Positions 7,730 through 16,124 of a DNA stretch of 64,000 nt are shown here, piece by piece. Origin of the DNA: Noviluteimonas caseinilytica (GTDB taxonomy: Bacteria > Pseudomonadota > Gammaproteobacteria > Xanthomonadales > Xanthomonadaceae); the NCBI RefSeq assembly GCF_018406605.1, contig NZ_AP024545.1, positions 2,108,001 to 2,172,000 of the forward strand, read 5' to 3'. The notes under the pieces were generated by a model. It worked only from the letters and a program-made list of their open reading frames with translations. It searched no databases and was not told the DNA's origin. Every line of letters begins with the position of its first letter. Within the stretch, counting starts at the first letter, position 1. Made by a program: the position numbers and the translations under genes.

Positions 7730-8644
7730 ATGGGTGATCCGCTGTCCGAGGCCATCGCGCTGCTCCAGCCGCGCACCGTGTTCGCCAAGCGCATCAGCGG
7801 CGCCGGGCGCTGGGGCGTGCGCTATGCGCCGTTCGGCCAGCCGAGTTTCTGCGCGGTGCTCGAAGGCGCGTGCCGCCTGGCCGTCGACGGGCACGCACCG
7901 CTGCGGCTTGCAGCCGGCGACTTCGTGCTGCTGCCCGCCACGCCGGGCTTCACGCTCGTGGGCTTCGACGACGTCGCGCCGCAGCACCTCGATCCGTTCG
8001 TCGCGGCCGCCTCGCAATCAGGCGAAGTGCGCCACGGCACGCGCGGCGGCAAGCCGGACGTGCGCCTGCTCGGGGGCTACTTCGATTTCGAATCGCCGGA
8101 CGCGGGATTGCTGGTGTCGCTGCTGCCCGCCGTGATCCACGTGCGCGGCGTGGCGCGTTTGTCGGAACTCGTGCGCATGGTCGGCGCCGAGTCGATGTCG
8201 CAACGCCCCGGCCGCGAGCTCGTGCTCACGCGCCTCGTCGAAGTGCTGCTGATCGAAGCGTTGCGCGCCACGACCGGGGACGATGCACCGCCCGGTTTGC
8301 TGCGTGGCCTGGCCGACGCGCGTCTTGCGCCCGCGATCCGCCAGATGCACGAACACGTCGCGCGCCCGTGGACGATGGCGCAACTCGCCGCGAAGGCCGC
8401 GCTCTCTCGCTCTGCGTTCTTCGAACGCTTCACGCGCACCGTGGGCCTGCCGCCGATGGAATACCTGCTCGCCTGGCGCATGGCGGTCGCAAAGGATCTG
8501 TTGCGCCGGCAAGGCGTCGCGCTGGCGGAAGTCGCCGAACGCGTGGGCTATGGATCGGCGAGTACGTTCAGCGCGGCCTTCAGCCGGCACGTAGGGCAAC
8601 CGCCGGGACGCTTTGCACGGACACCGGCGAAGGCGCAGGCCTGA
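7730..8644 (+). CDS. AraC-family regulator with cupin domain
   Basis: 304-aa transcription factor. The N-terminal half (about 15-180) is a cupin-type sensing domain (GRWGVRYAPFGQPSF, LAAGDFVLLP). The C-terminal 100 residues hold the two AraC helix-turn-helix motifs, with MAQLAAKAALSRSAFFERFTR and a second HTH ending VGYGSASTFSAAFSR. ATG 7730 gives MGDPLSEAI; upstream in-frame codons look non-coding. It probably controls the divergent SDR gene, which is the normal arrangement for this cupin_6/AraC type. The effector is unknown. Confidence 0.9.
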   Translation: MGDPLSEAIALLQPRTVFAKRISGAGRWGVRYAPFGQPSFCAVLEGACRLAVDGHAPLRLAAGDFVLLPATPGFTLVGFDDVAPQHLDPFVAAASQSGEVRHGTRGGKPDVRLLGGYFDFESPDAGLLVSLLPAVIHVRGVARLSELVRMVGAESMSQRPGRELVLTRLVEVLLIEALRATTGDDAPPGLLRGLADARLAPAIRQMHEHVARPWTMAQLAAKAALSRSAFFERFTRTVGLPPMEYLLAWRMAVAKDLLRRQGVALAEVAERVGYGSASTFSAAFSRHVGQPPGRFARTPAKAQA

Positions 8645-8665
8645 CGGGCCTGCGCCTGCGATGTC

Positions 8666-10012
8666 TTACCGCTCCACCGCCCCGATATCCGTCCCGACGC
8701 CCTTCGTCCGCGGGAATCCCGCCCCGCGTTGATCCGTCGCGAAGTTCTGCACATTGTTCCCCGCATCAATCGCCTGGCTATCCGCCAGCGGCAACTGCGT
8801 CAACGTCAACCCGCCGTTATCAGCCAGCGCACCCAACCGCGGATTGTTGGTCGTGATCGTATTCGTCGCGGACACCGGCACGGTCGACACGCCGATGATG
8901 TTGTCCTGGCCATTGATCCCGTCGCCGCCGACTTCCGAATCCTCCAGCCCGATGTCGTTCGCCAGCCCCGCGCAGGTGTTGCCGGAGACGATCGCGCTGT
9001 TGAGCAGCACCGTGCTCCCGGTACCGAACCCGCCCCCGCGGCAACCCCGCGTCCCCGCGGCCAGCGCGCGGTTCTGCGTGATCGTGCTGTTGAGGATTTC
9101 GCGGATCGCGTTCTCGTGCGGCATCGACACGCCGCCCACGCTCTCGTCGGCGACGTTGCCGGACACCGTGCTCTGGATGATGCGCGTCGAGCCACCCGGC
9201 AGCAGTTGCCCGCCGGCGGAATCGTGCGCGTGGTTGTTCGCGATCGTCGAGCGGATGATCGAAATCAACCCGCCGCCCATCGCGAATCCGCCCGCGAAAC
9301 CCCCGGCCGTGTTCCCGTTGACGTTGCTCATCTCGATGCGCCCGCCGGAGACGGACACCACGCCGCCGCCATCACCGGACGCGAAGTTGTTGAGGACGTT
9401 GCTGGTCTGCAACGTGAGCCCGCTGCCCGACCAGAGGCCACCACCGTCGCCGCCTTCGGCGCGGCTGGTGTGGATGCGCGAATAGAACACGCTGGCGCCC
9501 ATCAACGCGAACACCGCGCCGCCGTAACCGCCATCGCCGCCGCTGCGCGTTTCGCGCGCAACGCAGTGGTGGATCTGCATGTTCTGCAGTTGCACGCGGC
9601 CACCGCCATGGATGCAGCCGCCGAACGCATCGGCATCCAGCGCGCGGCCCCACGACACCGTGAAGCCTTGCAGGACCAGCACCGGCAACGCTTCGAACGG
9701 AATCGGCGCCGGCGGCGTGTGCACGAACACCGGGCCGCGGCTGTCGCCGTTCACGGTCAGGTGCGTCCAGCCCGGGCCGAGGAACGCGATGGTGTATTGC
9801 GACAGGCGGATCGGCCCGGTCTTCAGCACGATCTGGTTGCACGGCAGGCCGCGCAGGTCCACCTGGGTGTTGTTTGGCGCGGACTGCGCAACCGCGCGCA
9901 GGCTCCCGGGCCCGGCATCGTTGCAGTTGGTGACGCGCGCTTGCGCGTGGACGGTGCCCGCTGACAACCACAGCGCGGCGGCGATGACGAAGAGCGACAG
10001 CGGTCCACGCAT
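8666..10012 (-). CDS. Secreted beta-helix protein, choice-of-anchor Q type
   Basis: 448-aa exported protein. The signal peptide is at 1-29 (MRGPLSLFVIAAALWLSAGTVHA). The body is a series of short repeats rich in N, G, S and T (STIANN, STVSGN, STITQN, SAIVSGN), typical of a right-handed parallel beta-helix. The C-terminal part LGALADNGGLTLTQL...AIDAG...DQRG...DIGAVE matches the choice-of-anchor Q domain. The role is probably extracellular or surface adhesion or polysaccharide binding (inference). ATG 10012 has AGGAA six bases upstream. Single gene, convergent with the AraC gene. Confidence 0.85.
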   Translation of the reverse strand: MRGPLSLFVIAAALWLSAGTVHAQARVTNCNDAGPGSLRAVAQSAPNNTQVDLRGLPCNQIVLKTGPIRLSQYTIAFLGPGWTHLTVNGDSRGPVFVHTPPAPIPFEALPVLVLQGFTVSWGRALDADAFGGCIHGGGRVQLQNMQIHHCVARETRSGGDGGYGGAVFALMGASVFYSRIHTSRAEGGDGGGLWSGSGLTLQTSNVLNNFASGDGGGVVSVSGGRIEMSNVNGNTAGGFAGGFAMGGGLISIIRSTIANNHAHDSAGGQLLPGGSTRIIQSTVSGNVADESVGGVSMPHENAIREILNSTITQNRALAAGTRGCRGGGFGTGSTVLLNSAIVSGNTCAGLANDIGLEDSEVGGDGINGQDNIIGVSTVPVSATNTITTNNPRLGALADNGGLTLTQLPLADSQAIDAGNNVQNFATDQRGAGFPRTKGVGTDIGAVER

Positions 10013-10162
10013 GGCAGGTTCCTCACGCACGGGTGGGCGAGCGTCTCCCGGCGCGTGTCAACGTGATGTGTGAGTGAAGCTCTGCCGTGCATCGTTTCGC
10101 GTTGCCTGAACGCTTCATCTGCCGTCTCACGGACTGAGACCCGCCACGCGCACGCTCTGCAG

Positions 10163-11413
10163 GTGGACACGCTCACCAAACTCGCCATCCTCGCCGACGC
10201 CGCCAAGTACGACGCCTCCTGCGCATCGTCCGGCGCCGGCAAGCGCGACTCATCGAAGACCGGTGGCATCGGCAGCACCGAAGGCATGGGCATCTGCCAT
10301 TCGTACACGCCCGACGGGCGCTGCGTGTCCTTGCTGAAGATCCTGCTCACCAACTTCTGCATCTTCGATTGCGCCTACTGCGTCAATCGCGTCTCCAGCA
10401 ACGTGCGGCGTGCGCGGTTCACCCCCGACGAAGTGGTGCGCCTCACGCTCGACTTCTACCGGCGCAACTACATCGAAGGCCTGTTCCTCTCCAGCGGCAT
10501 CATCCGCGACAGCGACTACACGATGGAGCGCCTGGTCGAGGTCGCGCGCTGCCTGCGCGAGGACCATCTGTTCGCCGGTTACATCCATCTCAAGACCATC
10601 CCGGATGCATCGCCCGAGTTGCTCGCCGCCGCGGGCCGCTACGCCGATCGCCTCAGCATCAATGTAGAGCTACCCACAGAGACGGGCCTGTCCACGCTCG
10701 CACCGGAGAAGAGCCTGCCGCGCATCCGCACCGCGATGGGCGACCTGCGCTGGCGCATCGAGGAAGGCAAGGAAGCGCGCAGGGCGACGAAGGTGCGCAA
10801 GCCGCCGAAGTTCGCGCCGGCGGGGCAGAGCACGCAGATGATCGTGGGCGCCGACGGCGCGGACGATCGCGCGATCCTGCTCGCCAGCGACAACCTCTAC
10901 GGCAATTACAAACTGCGCCGCGTGTACTACTCGGGCTTCAGCCCAATCCCCGACGCGTCGTCGAAGCTGCCGCTGCAACCGCCGCCGCTGCAGCGCGAGC
11001 ATCGCCTCTACCAGGCCGATTGGCTGCTGCGCTTCTACGGGTTCGGCGTCGAGGAAATCGTGCCGCCCAACGCCGACTCGAGCGGCACGATGCTGGACCT
11101 CGACATCGATCCGAAACTCGCGTGGGCGCTGCGCCACCCCGATCGCTTCCCGGTGGACCTCAACACCGCGCCGAAGGAACTCCTGCTGCGCGTGCCGGGC
11201 CTGGGCACGCGCAACGTCGCGCGCATCGTGCAGTCGCGGCGCCACGGACGCCTGCGCGTCGCCGATCTCTCGCGCCTGCGCGCGCCGCTCGCGAAGGTGC
11301 TGCCGTTCGTGGCGTTGCTCGACCACCATCCGCATCGCAGGCTCGACGATCCCGCTGCGTTGCGCGCGCAACTCGCGCCGAAGCCGCGGCAGGCGGACCT
11401 GTTCGCCGCATGA
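10163..11413 (+). CDS. Radical SAM protein, putative DNA modification/repair
   Basis: 416-aa radical SAM enzyme of the type that sits beside a uracil-DNA glycosylase-like protein. The cluster motif CIFDCAYC gives the CX3CX2C ligands at about 73-80. A helix-hairpin-helix motif near the C-terminus (LRVPGLGTRNVARIV) suggests DNA binding. I use GTG 10163 (VDTLTKLAILADAAKYDASC), the usual N-terminus of the family; an earlier in-frame start at 10070 adds 31 unlikely residues. Its stop overlaps the next start (ATGA), so the two are coupled. The reaction is not known. Confidence 0.88.
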   Translation: MDTLTKLAILADAAKYDASCASSGAGKRDSSKTGGIGSTEGMGICHSYTPDGRCVSLLKILLTNFCIFDCAYCVNRVSSNVRRARFTPDEVVRLTLDFYRRNYIEGLFLSSGIIRDSDYTMERLVEVARCLREDHLFAGYIHLKTIPDASPELLAAAGRYADRLSINVELPTETGLSTLAPEKSLPRIRTAMGDLRWRIEEGKEARRATKVRKPPKFAPAGQSTQMIVGADGADDRAILLASDNLYGNYKLRRVYYSGFSPIPDASSKLPLQPPPLQREHRLYQADWLLRFYGFGVEEIVPPNADSSGTMLDLDIDPKLAWALRHPDRFPVDLNTAPKELLLRVPGLGTRNVARIVQSRRHGRLRVADLSRLRAPLAKVLPFVALLDHHPHRRLDDPAALRAQLAPKPRQADLFAA

Positions 11414-12825
11414 GCGAACGCTGGTCCGCGACGGTCGATCCTCCGTGGGACTTCGATGCGTGGCGCGCGCAAGCGAGGGCGGCATTGCGTGCGGACATTG
11501 CGCAGGAGGCGCTGGACTGGCGCGGCGACGCCCAGGGCGCGCTGCTCGTAGGCAATGCCATCACCACCGCACCGCCCGTGCGCGACGTCCCCACCATGCC
11601 GCGCGACTTCTTCGACCTCGCCGCGCGCGTCGCCTGCCATCGCGACCCCGACGCGCACGCGCTGCTCTACCGCATGGCCTGGCGCATCGCGCACGGCGAA
11701 CGCCACCTGTGCACGCTCGCCACCGACATCGACACGCACCGCGCGCAGAAACTCGACCAGGCCGTCCGCCGCGACCTGCACAAGATGAAAGCCTTCGTGC
11801 GTTTCCGCGCCGTGCCCGGGGTCGACGACGCCTTCATCGCCTGGTTCGAACCCGACCACCACATCGTCGATCGCGTCTCGCCGTTCTTCGCGCGCCGGTT
11901 CGCGGGCATGCGCTGGTCCATCCTCACGCCCGACCGCAGCGCGCACTGGAATGGCGAAGCGCTCGTGTTCGCACCCGGTGCGTTGCGCAGCGATACACCG
12001 GCGGACGATGCGCAGGAATCGATGTGGCGCACGTACTACGCGCACATCTTCAATCCCGCGCGCCTCAACCCGCGGATGATGCGCCAGGAGATGCCGCAGA
12101 AATACTGGAAGCATTTGCCGGAAACGCACACGTTGCCCACGCTGCTGCGCGACGCCGGCGCGCGCGTGGAAGCGATGGCCGATCGCGCACCGCAGGCCCC
12201 GCGTCGCCGCATCCCGGCGCCCGCGCCGGTCATCGACAGCCCCGCAAGCGATCTCGACACGCTGCGCACGCGCGCCCGAGATTGCCGCGCCTGCCCGCTG
12301 TGGGAACCCGCCACGCAGACCGTCTTCGGCGAAGGCCCGCGCAATGCCCGCATCGCGCTCGTCGGCGAACAACCCGGCGACGAAGAAGACCTGAGCGGCC
12401 ATCCCTTCGTCGGTCCCGCCGGCCGCCTGCTGCAACGCGCGCTCGACGAGCTCGGCATCGCGCGCGACACGCTCTACCTCACCAACGCGGTGAAGCACTT
12501 CCGCTTCGAACAACGCGGCAAGCATCGCCTGCACAAGACCCCGGATCCGGCGCACGTGCGCGCGTGCCGCCAATGGCTGGTGCGGGAACTGGGACTGCTG
12601 AAGCCCGAAGTCATCGTCTGCCTCGGCGCCACCGCCGCCGGCAGCGTGCTCGGGAAAGACTTCCGCTTGATGGAGATGCGCGGCCAGTGGGAGCGCCTGG
12701 CCAACGGCACGCGCGCCTTCGCCACCGTGCATCCGGCGTGGGTGCTGCGCCAACCGCCGGCCGATCGCGACAACGCCTACCGCGGCTTCGTGGACGACCT
12801 GCGCCTGCTGCTCGACGGTCACTGA
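11410..12825 (+). CDS. DUF4130-UdgX fusion, uracil-DNA binding protein
   Basis: 471-aa two-domain protein. Residues about 1-255 are the DUF4130-type domain found beside radical SAM partners. Residues about 280-471 form a family-4-like uracil-DNA glycosylase fold with GEQPGDEED (about 319-327), GHPFVGPAGRLL, and HPAWVLR near the end. The loop QRGKHRLHK carries His375, in the place of the histidine of the UdgX KRRIH loop that crosslinks covalently to uracil sites (family knowledge). CRACPLW and further Cys probably bind a 4Fe-4S cluster. It is coupled to the radical SAM gene by a 4-base overlap. Confidence 0.88.
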   Translation: MSERWSATVDPPWDFDAWRAQARAALRADIAQEALDWRGDAQGALLVGNAITTAPPVRDVPTMPRDFFDLAARVACHRDPDAHALLYRMAWRIAHGERHLCTLATDIDTHRAQKLDQAVRRDLHKMKAFVRFRAVPGVDDAFIAWFEPDHHIVDRVSPFFARRFAGMRWSILTPDRSAHWNGEALVFAPGALRSDTPADDAQESMWRTYYAHIFNPARLNPRMMRQEMPQKYWKHLPETHTLPTLLRDAGARVEAMADRAPQAPRRRIPAPAPVIDSPASDLDTLRTRARDCRACPLWEPATQTVFGEGPRNARIALVGEQPGDEEDLSGHPFVGPAGRLLQRALDELGIARDTLYLTNAVKHFRFEQRGKHRLHKTPDPAHVRACRQWLVRELGLLKPEVIVCLGATAAGSVLGKDFRLMEMRGQWERLANGTRAFATVHPAWVLRQPPADRDNAYRGFVDDLRLLLDGH

Positions 12826-12906
12826 ATCGCCCTAACCGGGCGAGGAATCCCGCAACTGCGGGGCGCTTCGCACTTCCTGCCCGCCATCCGTGCCATTGAT
12901 ACGGGC

Positions 12907-13002
12907 ATGTCCGTGCTGCCCGCCATCGCCTGCTTCCTCGTCCTCGCGGTGTGCATCCTCGTCATCGCGCGCACCGCGCGACGCGCCGACGCCCCGCCAT
13001 GA
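12907..13002 (+). CDS. 31-aa single-span membrane peptide
   Basis: Very small ORF starting at ATG 12907. It has a hydrophobic core of about 20 residues (LPAIACFLVLAVCILVIA) followed by a basic end RTARRADAPP, so it should span the inner membrane once with the positive end in the cytoplasm. Its TGA overlaps the ATG of the next gene (ATGA at 12999-13002), the coupling style used throughout this window, which supports it. The Shine-Dalgarno is weak. I recognise no family. Confidence 0.45.
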   Translation: MSVLPAIACFLVLAVCILVIARTARRADAPP

Positions 13003-13244
13003 ACGCCCGCGCCGTCGTCACCTTCGTCGGCGGTCCGCTGCACGGGACGGTGCGCGCCTGCGATGCGGTGGAAGGCCCCGTGTGGCACACGCTGCCGGAT
13101 GGCCAGGTGGCGGTATACGGGCCGCGCTGCAGCGGCAGTGAACCCGCACTGGCGCGGCGCATCCTGTATGCGCCGATCGGGATGTCCGATTCGGTGTACG
13201 TGCGGATGGCGGCGTTGCTATTCCCGCGCGCGGGCAGGCACTAG
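12999..13244 (+). CDS. Small FVGGPxH protein, unknown function
   Basis: 81-aa soluble protein starting MNARAVVTFVGGPLHGTV. The FVGGPLH start and the later ILYAPIGMSDSVY resemble the gene at 22834-23106 (VLFVGGPHH, ATYAPVGTSD), so these look like distant paralogues. No catalytic motif is recognisable. It overlaps the 31-aa membrane peptide by four bases, and its stop overlaps the stop of the convergent kinase gene by four bases. Confidence 0.6.
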   Translation: MNARAVVTFVGGPLHGTVRACDAVEGPVWHTLPDGQVAVYGPRCSGSEPALARRILYAPIGMSDSVYVRMAALLFPRAGRH

Positions 13245-14422
13245 GCCACTTCGTCCGGAAACAGGCGGGACTCGGATTCGATCCGTGTGCGCGGCAATTC
13301 ATGGCGCGGCAGGTCGATGGTGAACACGCAGCCCACGCCGGGCACATCGCGCACGCCGAGCGTCCCGCCGTTGGCTTCCACGCCGCGCCGCGAGATCGAC
13401 AACCCCAAGCCCAGTCCACGATTGTCGTCGCTGCTTTGCACGAAAGGCTGGAACAGCGTGTCCGCGCTGCCGGCGGGGAGCCCGCCGCAATTGTCTTCGA
13501 CGTCGATCAGGATGCGATCGGCGACGGCGTACACGTTCAAGGTGACTTCGGTACCCGGGTGCGTGAACTTGAACGCGTTCTGCAGCAGGTTGCCCACCGC
13601 GGAAAACAGCAGGTCGCGATCGGCGTCGACGGCCAGGCGCACATCGACTTTCGAGACGAACAGCACGCAGCCGCGCACGCGCGCTTCCAGGTCGCCCGCC
13701 AGCTTCACTTCGGCGACGAAATCGGACAGCGAGAACAACGCGTGCTGCACGGACATGCCCGCCGTCATCCGCACTTCGGCGAGCGAACGGTCGATGAGCG
13801 TGCGCAGGTTGACCAGGCTGCGGTCGAGGATGCCGCCGGTCGCGCCCGTCAGGCCCACCGAGCCGTCCTTGATGACGGCCAGTGCGAGCGTGGCGGTGCT
13901 GAGGTGGTTGCGCAGTTCGTGCGCGAAATACCCGAGCCGCTCGTTCATGGCGTCGGCCTGCTGGCCCGCCACCTGCGAATCGCGCAGGTAGCCGAACTCG
14001 GTGACGGCCGTGGCGATCGCGTTGTCGAGGCACCGGTTGAGCGTGCGGAACTCGTCGACCGTGATCGGGGTTTGCGTTTCCACCGCGAGGTCGGTGATCG
14101 CCTGGCACAGGTCGCCGTAGTCGTGGACCAGTTCTTCGGCGGTGTAGCCGTGTTTCAGCAACTCGCTGCCGTGCGCAGCGGCCGACGCGCTCATTTCCGA
14201 CAACGACTGTTGTCCGCCGCCGGCGGGGCCCGACACCTTGCGGCTGCGCATCGGCGTGGCCGTCTGCTCGATCTGCAGCGTGCGGATCAGCTGGTCGAGG
14301 AACACCGTGATGCCGAATTCCAGCTCACGCTCCCGCATGCCCGGCATGGCGCGCAGGGCGACCTTCGTGCGGCAGCGGGAGATGAGTTCCGCCCGGTGCG
14401 CGATGAGGAACGCGTACATCAT
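13241..14422 (-). CDS. Orphan sensor histidine kinase, cytoplasmic
   Basis: 393-aa kinase without membrane segments. The N-terminal 150 residues (AHRAELISRCRTKVALR...) resemble the RsbRD/co-antagonist N-terminal domain. A HisKA helix with the phospho-acceptor in YFAHELRNHLSTA follows at about 165-180, then an HATPase domain with NLLQNAFKFT (N box), DNCGGLP (G1) and GLGLGLSISRRGVEANGG (G2). No response regulator is adjacent, so its partner lies elsewhere. ATG 14422 or the next ATG at 14419 are both possible, since GGGGAG abuts them. Probably a general stress or light-related input, but the signal is unknown. Confidence 0.88.
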   Translation of the reverse strand: MMYAFLIAHRAELISRCRTKVALRAMPGMRERELEFGITVFLDQLIRTLQIEQTATPMRSRKVSGPAGGGQQSLSEMSASAAAHGSELLKHGYTAEELVHDYGDLCQAITDLAVETQTPITVDEFRTLNRCLDNAIATAVTEFGYLRDSQVAGQQADAMNERLGYFAHELRNHLSTATLALAVIKDGSVGLTGATGGILDRSLVNLRTLIDRSLAEVRMTAGMSVQHALFSLSDFVAEVKLAGDLEARVRGCVLFVSKVDVRLAVDADRDLLFSAVGNLLQNAFKFTHPGTEVTLNVYAVADRILIDVEDNCGGLPAGSADTLFQPFVQSSDDNRGLGLGLSISRRGVEANGGTLGVRDVPGVGCVFTIDLPRHELPRTRIESESRLFPDEVA

Positions 14423-14563
14423 CTCCCCACCATACGCGCAAGCCTCCCCGCGTGCGGTCTGGCCCGTTGGGGGCGTACAGGAAAGTCGCAAGTGGCTGAG
14501 AACGCTCGCGATTCCTTCGCATCGCTGGCGCTAGCGTAGGCCCTCCCGCCCGGAGAAGCCTCG

Positions 14564-15169
14564 ATGCGCAAGCTCGTCGTCGCCGCGTTCGTCAGTCTCG
14601 ATGGTGTGATGCAGGCCCCCGGTGGCCCGGACGAAGACACCAGCGGCGGGTTTCGCTACGGCGGCTGGACCGTGCCGCTGTCCGACGATGCCACCAACCA
14701 GGCGATCGCGGACATGTTCGCCACGCCCTTCGAATTGCTGCTGGGGCGCAGGACGTACGACATCTTCGCCTCGTACTGGCCGAAGGTGAAAGACAACTAC
14801 ATCGCGGACCTGTTCAACAAGGTGCCGAAGCACGTGGCGACGCACCGTCCCGATTCGCTGAAATGGAAAGGCAGCGTGGCGTTGTCGGGCGACGTGGTCG
14901 CCGCGGTGCGCACGCTGAAGCAGCAGGACGGCGACGCGCTGTTGACGCAAGGCAGCGCGCACCTGGTGCGGCAGTTGCTGGCTGCCGGATTGGTCGACGA
15001 ATTGCGGCTGCAGACTTTCCCGGTGCTGCTTGGGCCCGGGAAGCGGTTGTTCGACGACAAGGCAAGCGCGTCGTCCTTCAAGGTGACGAGTTCGGTGACT
15101 TCGCCCGGCGGCGTGCTGCTGGCGCACTACGTGCGCAGTGGGGAAGTGCAGACGGGTGCGTTCGATTAG
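14564..15169 (+). CDS. Dihydrofolate reductase family protein (RibD C-terminal fold)
   Basis: 201-aa single-domain reductase of the RibD_C/YyaP type, NADPH-dependent by family, substrate unknown. Typical features are the N-terminal strand KLVVAAFVSLDGVMQAPGG, GRRTYDIFASYWP around 67-79, LLTQGSAHLVRQLL, and LRLQTFPVLLGPGKRLF. GGAGAAGCCTCG precedes the ATG. A second, more divergent member is at 60206. It stands alone between the divergent kinase and a membrane-protein pair. Confidence 0.88.
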   Translation: MRKLVVAAFVSLDGVMQAPGGPDEDTSGGFRYGGWTVPLSDDATNQAIADMFATPFELLLGRRTYDIFASYWPKVKDNYIADLFNKVPKHVATHRPDSLKWKGSVALSGDVVAAVRTLKQQDGDALLTQGSAHLVRQLLAAGLVDELRLQTFPVLLGPGKRLFDDKASASSFKVTSSVTSPGGVLLAHYVRSGEVQTGAFD

Positions 15170-15247
15170 CCAGGATCGCGATCGGCGTTCGACTTGACGC
15201 TACCCCGGGACACCCCGAACATCCGGCGGACTTCCAGGGGAAACCAC

Positions 15248-15661
15248 ATGGCCCGGCAATCCCTGCTCGTGCTCGTCGCGGCGATCGTCCAGGTCCTGTT
15301 CTCATGGGGCCTGTCGGCGGTAGACACCCGGCTGGATCCGGGCTTCGGCGACGCACCCACGTGGTACGTGCTGCTGCAGGGGCCGCTCAACGGCATCGTC
15401 TGCGTGCTGCCCGCGCTTGTCCTCGGTTTCCTGGCCAGGCGCGACGGATTGCTGCTGGGCGCGCTGAGCGGCCTGCTCGCAGGGCCCGTGCAGGTGGCGC
15501 TCGTGCTTTCCGAATTCGACACCTTGTCGGCCTCCACGGCCACCGTCGCGTTGCTGGGGTCGGCGGCGTTCGGAACCGCCCTCATCGCAGGGGTCGCGGG
15601 GGGCTCGGGTGAGTTGCTTGCGCGCAGGCACACGGTCGGCGTTGTTGCGCGCCATGGATGA
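15248..15661 (+). CDS. Small inner-membrane protein (137 aa)
   Basis: Four hydrophobic segments at about 5-22, 37-58, 64-86 and 93-120 predict an integral inner-membrane protein. ATG 15248 has AGGGGA six bases upstream. No family is recognised. The 3' end overlaps the next gene by eight bases (ATGGATGA), so the two small membrane proteins are probably made together. Confidence 0.65.
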   Translation: MARQSLLVLVAAIVQVLFSWGLSAVDTRLDPGFGDAPTWYVLLQGPLNGIVCVLPALVLGFLARRDGLLLGALSGLLAGPVQVALVLSEFDTLSASTATVALLGSAAFGTALIAGVAGGSGELLARRHTVGVVARHG

Positions 15662-16124
15662 TGACTTGCAGCCTCGACGTCCCGTGAGCCGCAGGCGCGC
15701 GCTGCAACTCGCCATCGCAGCCGTGTGCGGCATCCTCGTGTTGCATCTCATCTACAGTTTTTGCGCCGGTGGCGAGCAGTGGCTCCGCGCATTGCTCATA
15801 GGGTTCGGCATTTTCGTGCTGCCGCCCCTGGTCCCGGCGATCGTATCGATGGCGACTGCCAATCCACTGCGGGCCGTAGGCGCCGTGCTGTTCCTTGCGC
15901 CATGGATGCTGCTGGCCATCTACGTCGATTGCATCGCGCCCTACACGGGTGGTGGCGCGTCGATGATCTACGTGGTCGTCCAGTTCTGGGGCACGCCAAG
16001 CGCGATCCTGGGGGCGCTCATCACCGGGCCGATCCTGCGATGGTGTGGCGTCACGATTGTTGCGCGTGAACCGGCGCGTTGCCGGATCAGCGAAGCGCGC
16101 CCGACAACCAGTGGAAGACGTTGA
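15654..16124 (+). CDS. Small inner-membrane protein (156 aa)
   Basis: Basic N-terminus (DLQPRRPVSRRRALQ) followed by four hydrophobic segments at about 17-35, 43-66, 72-92 and 100-125. No family recognised. Coupled to the preceding gene. Its last 38 bases overlap the 3' end of the convergent gene at 16087, unusual but possible for tail-to-tail genes. The predicted tail (REPARCRISEARPTTSGRR) may therefore be poorly conserved. Confidence 0.6.
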   Translation: MDDDLQPRRPVSRRRALQLAIAAVCGILVLHLIYSFCAGGEQWLRALLIGFGIFVLPPLVPAIVSMATANPLRAVGAVLFLAPWMLLAIYVDCIAPYTGGGASMIYVVVQFWGTPSAILGALITGPILRWCGVTIVAREPARCRISEARPTTSGRR

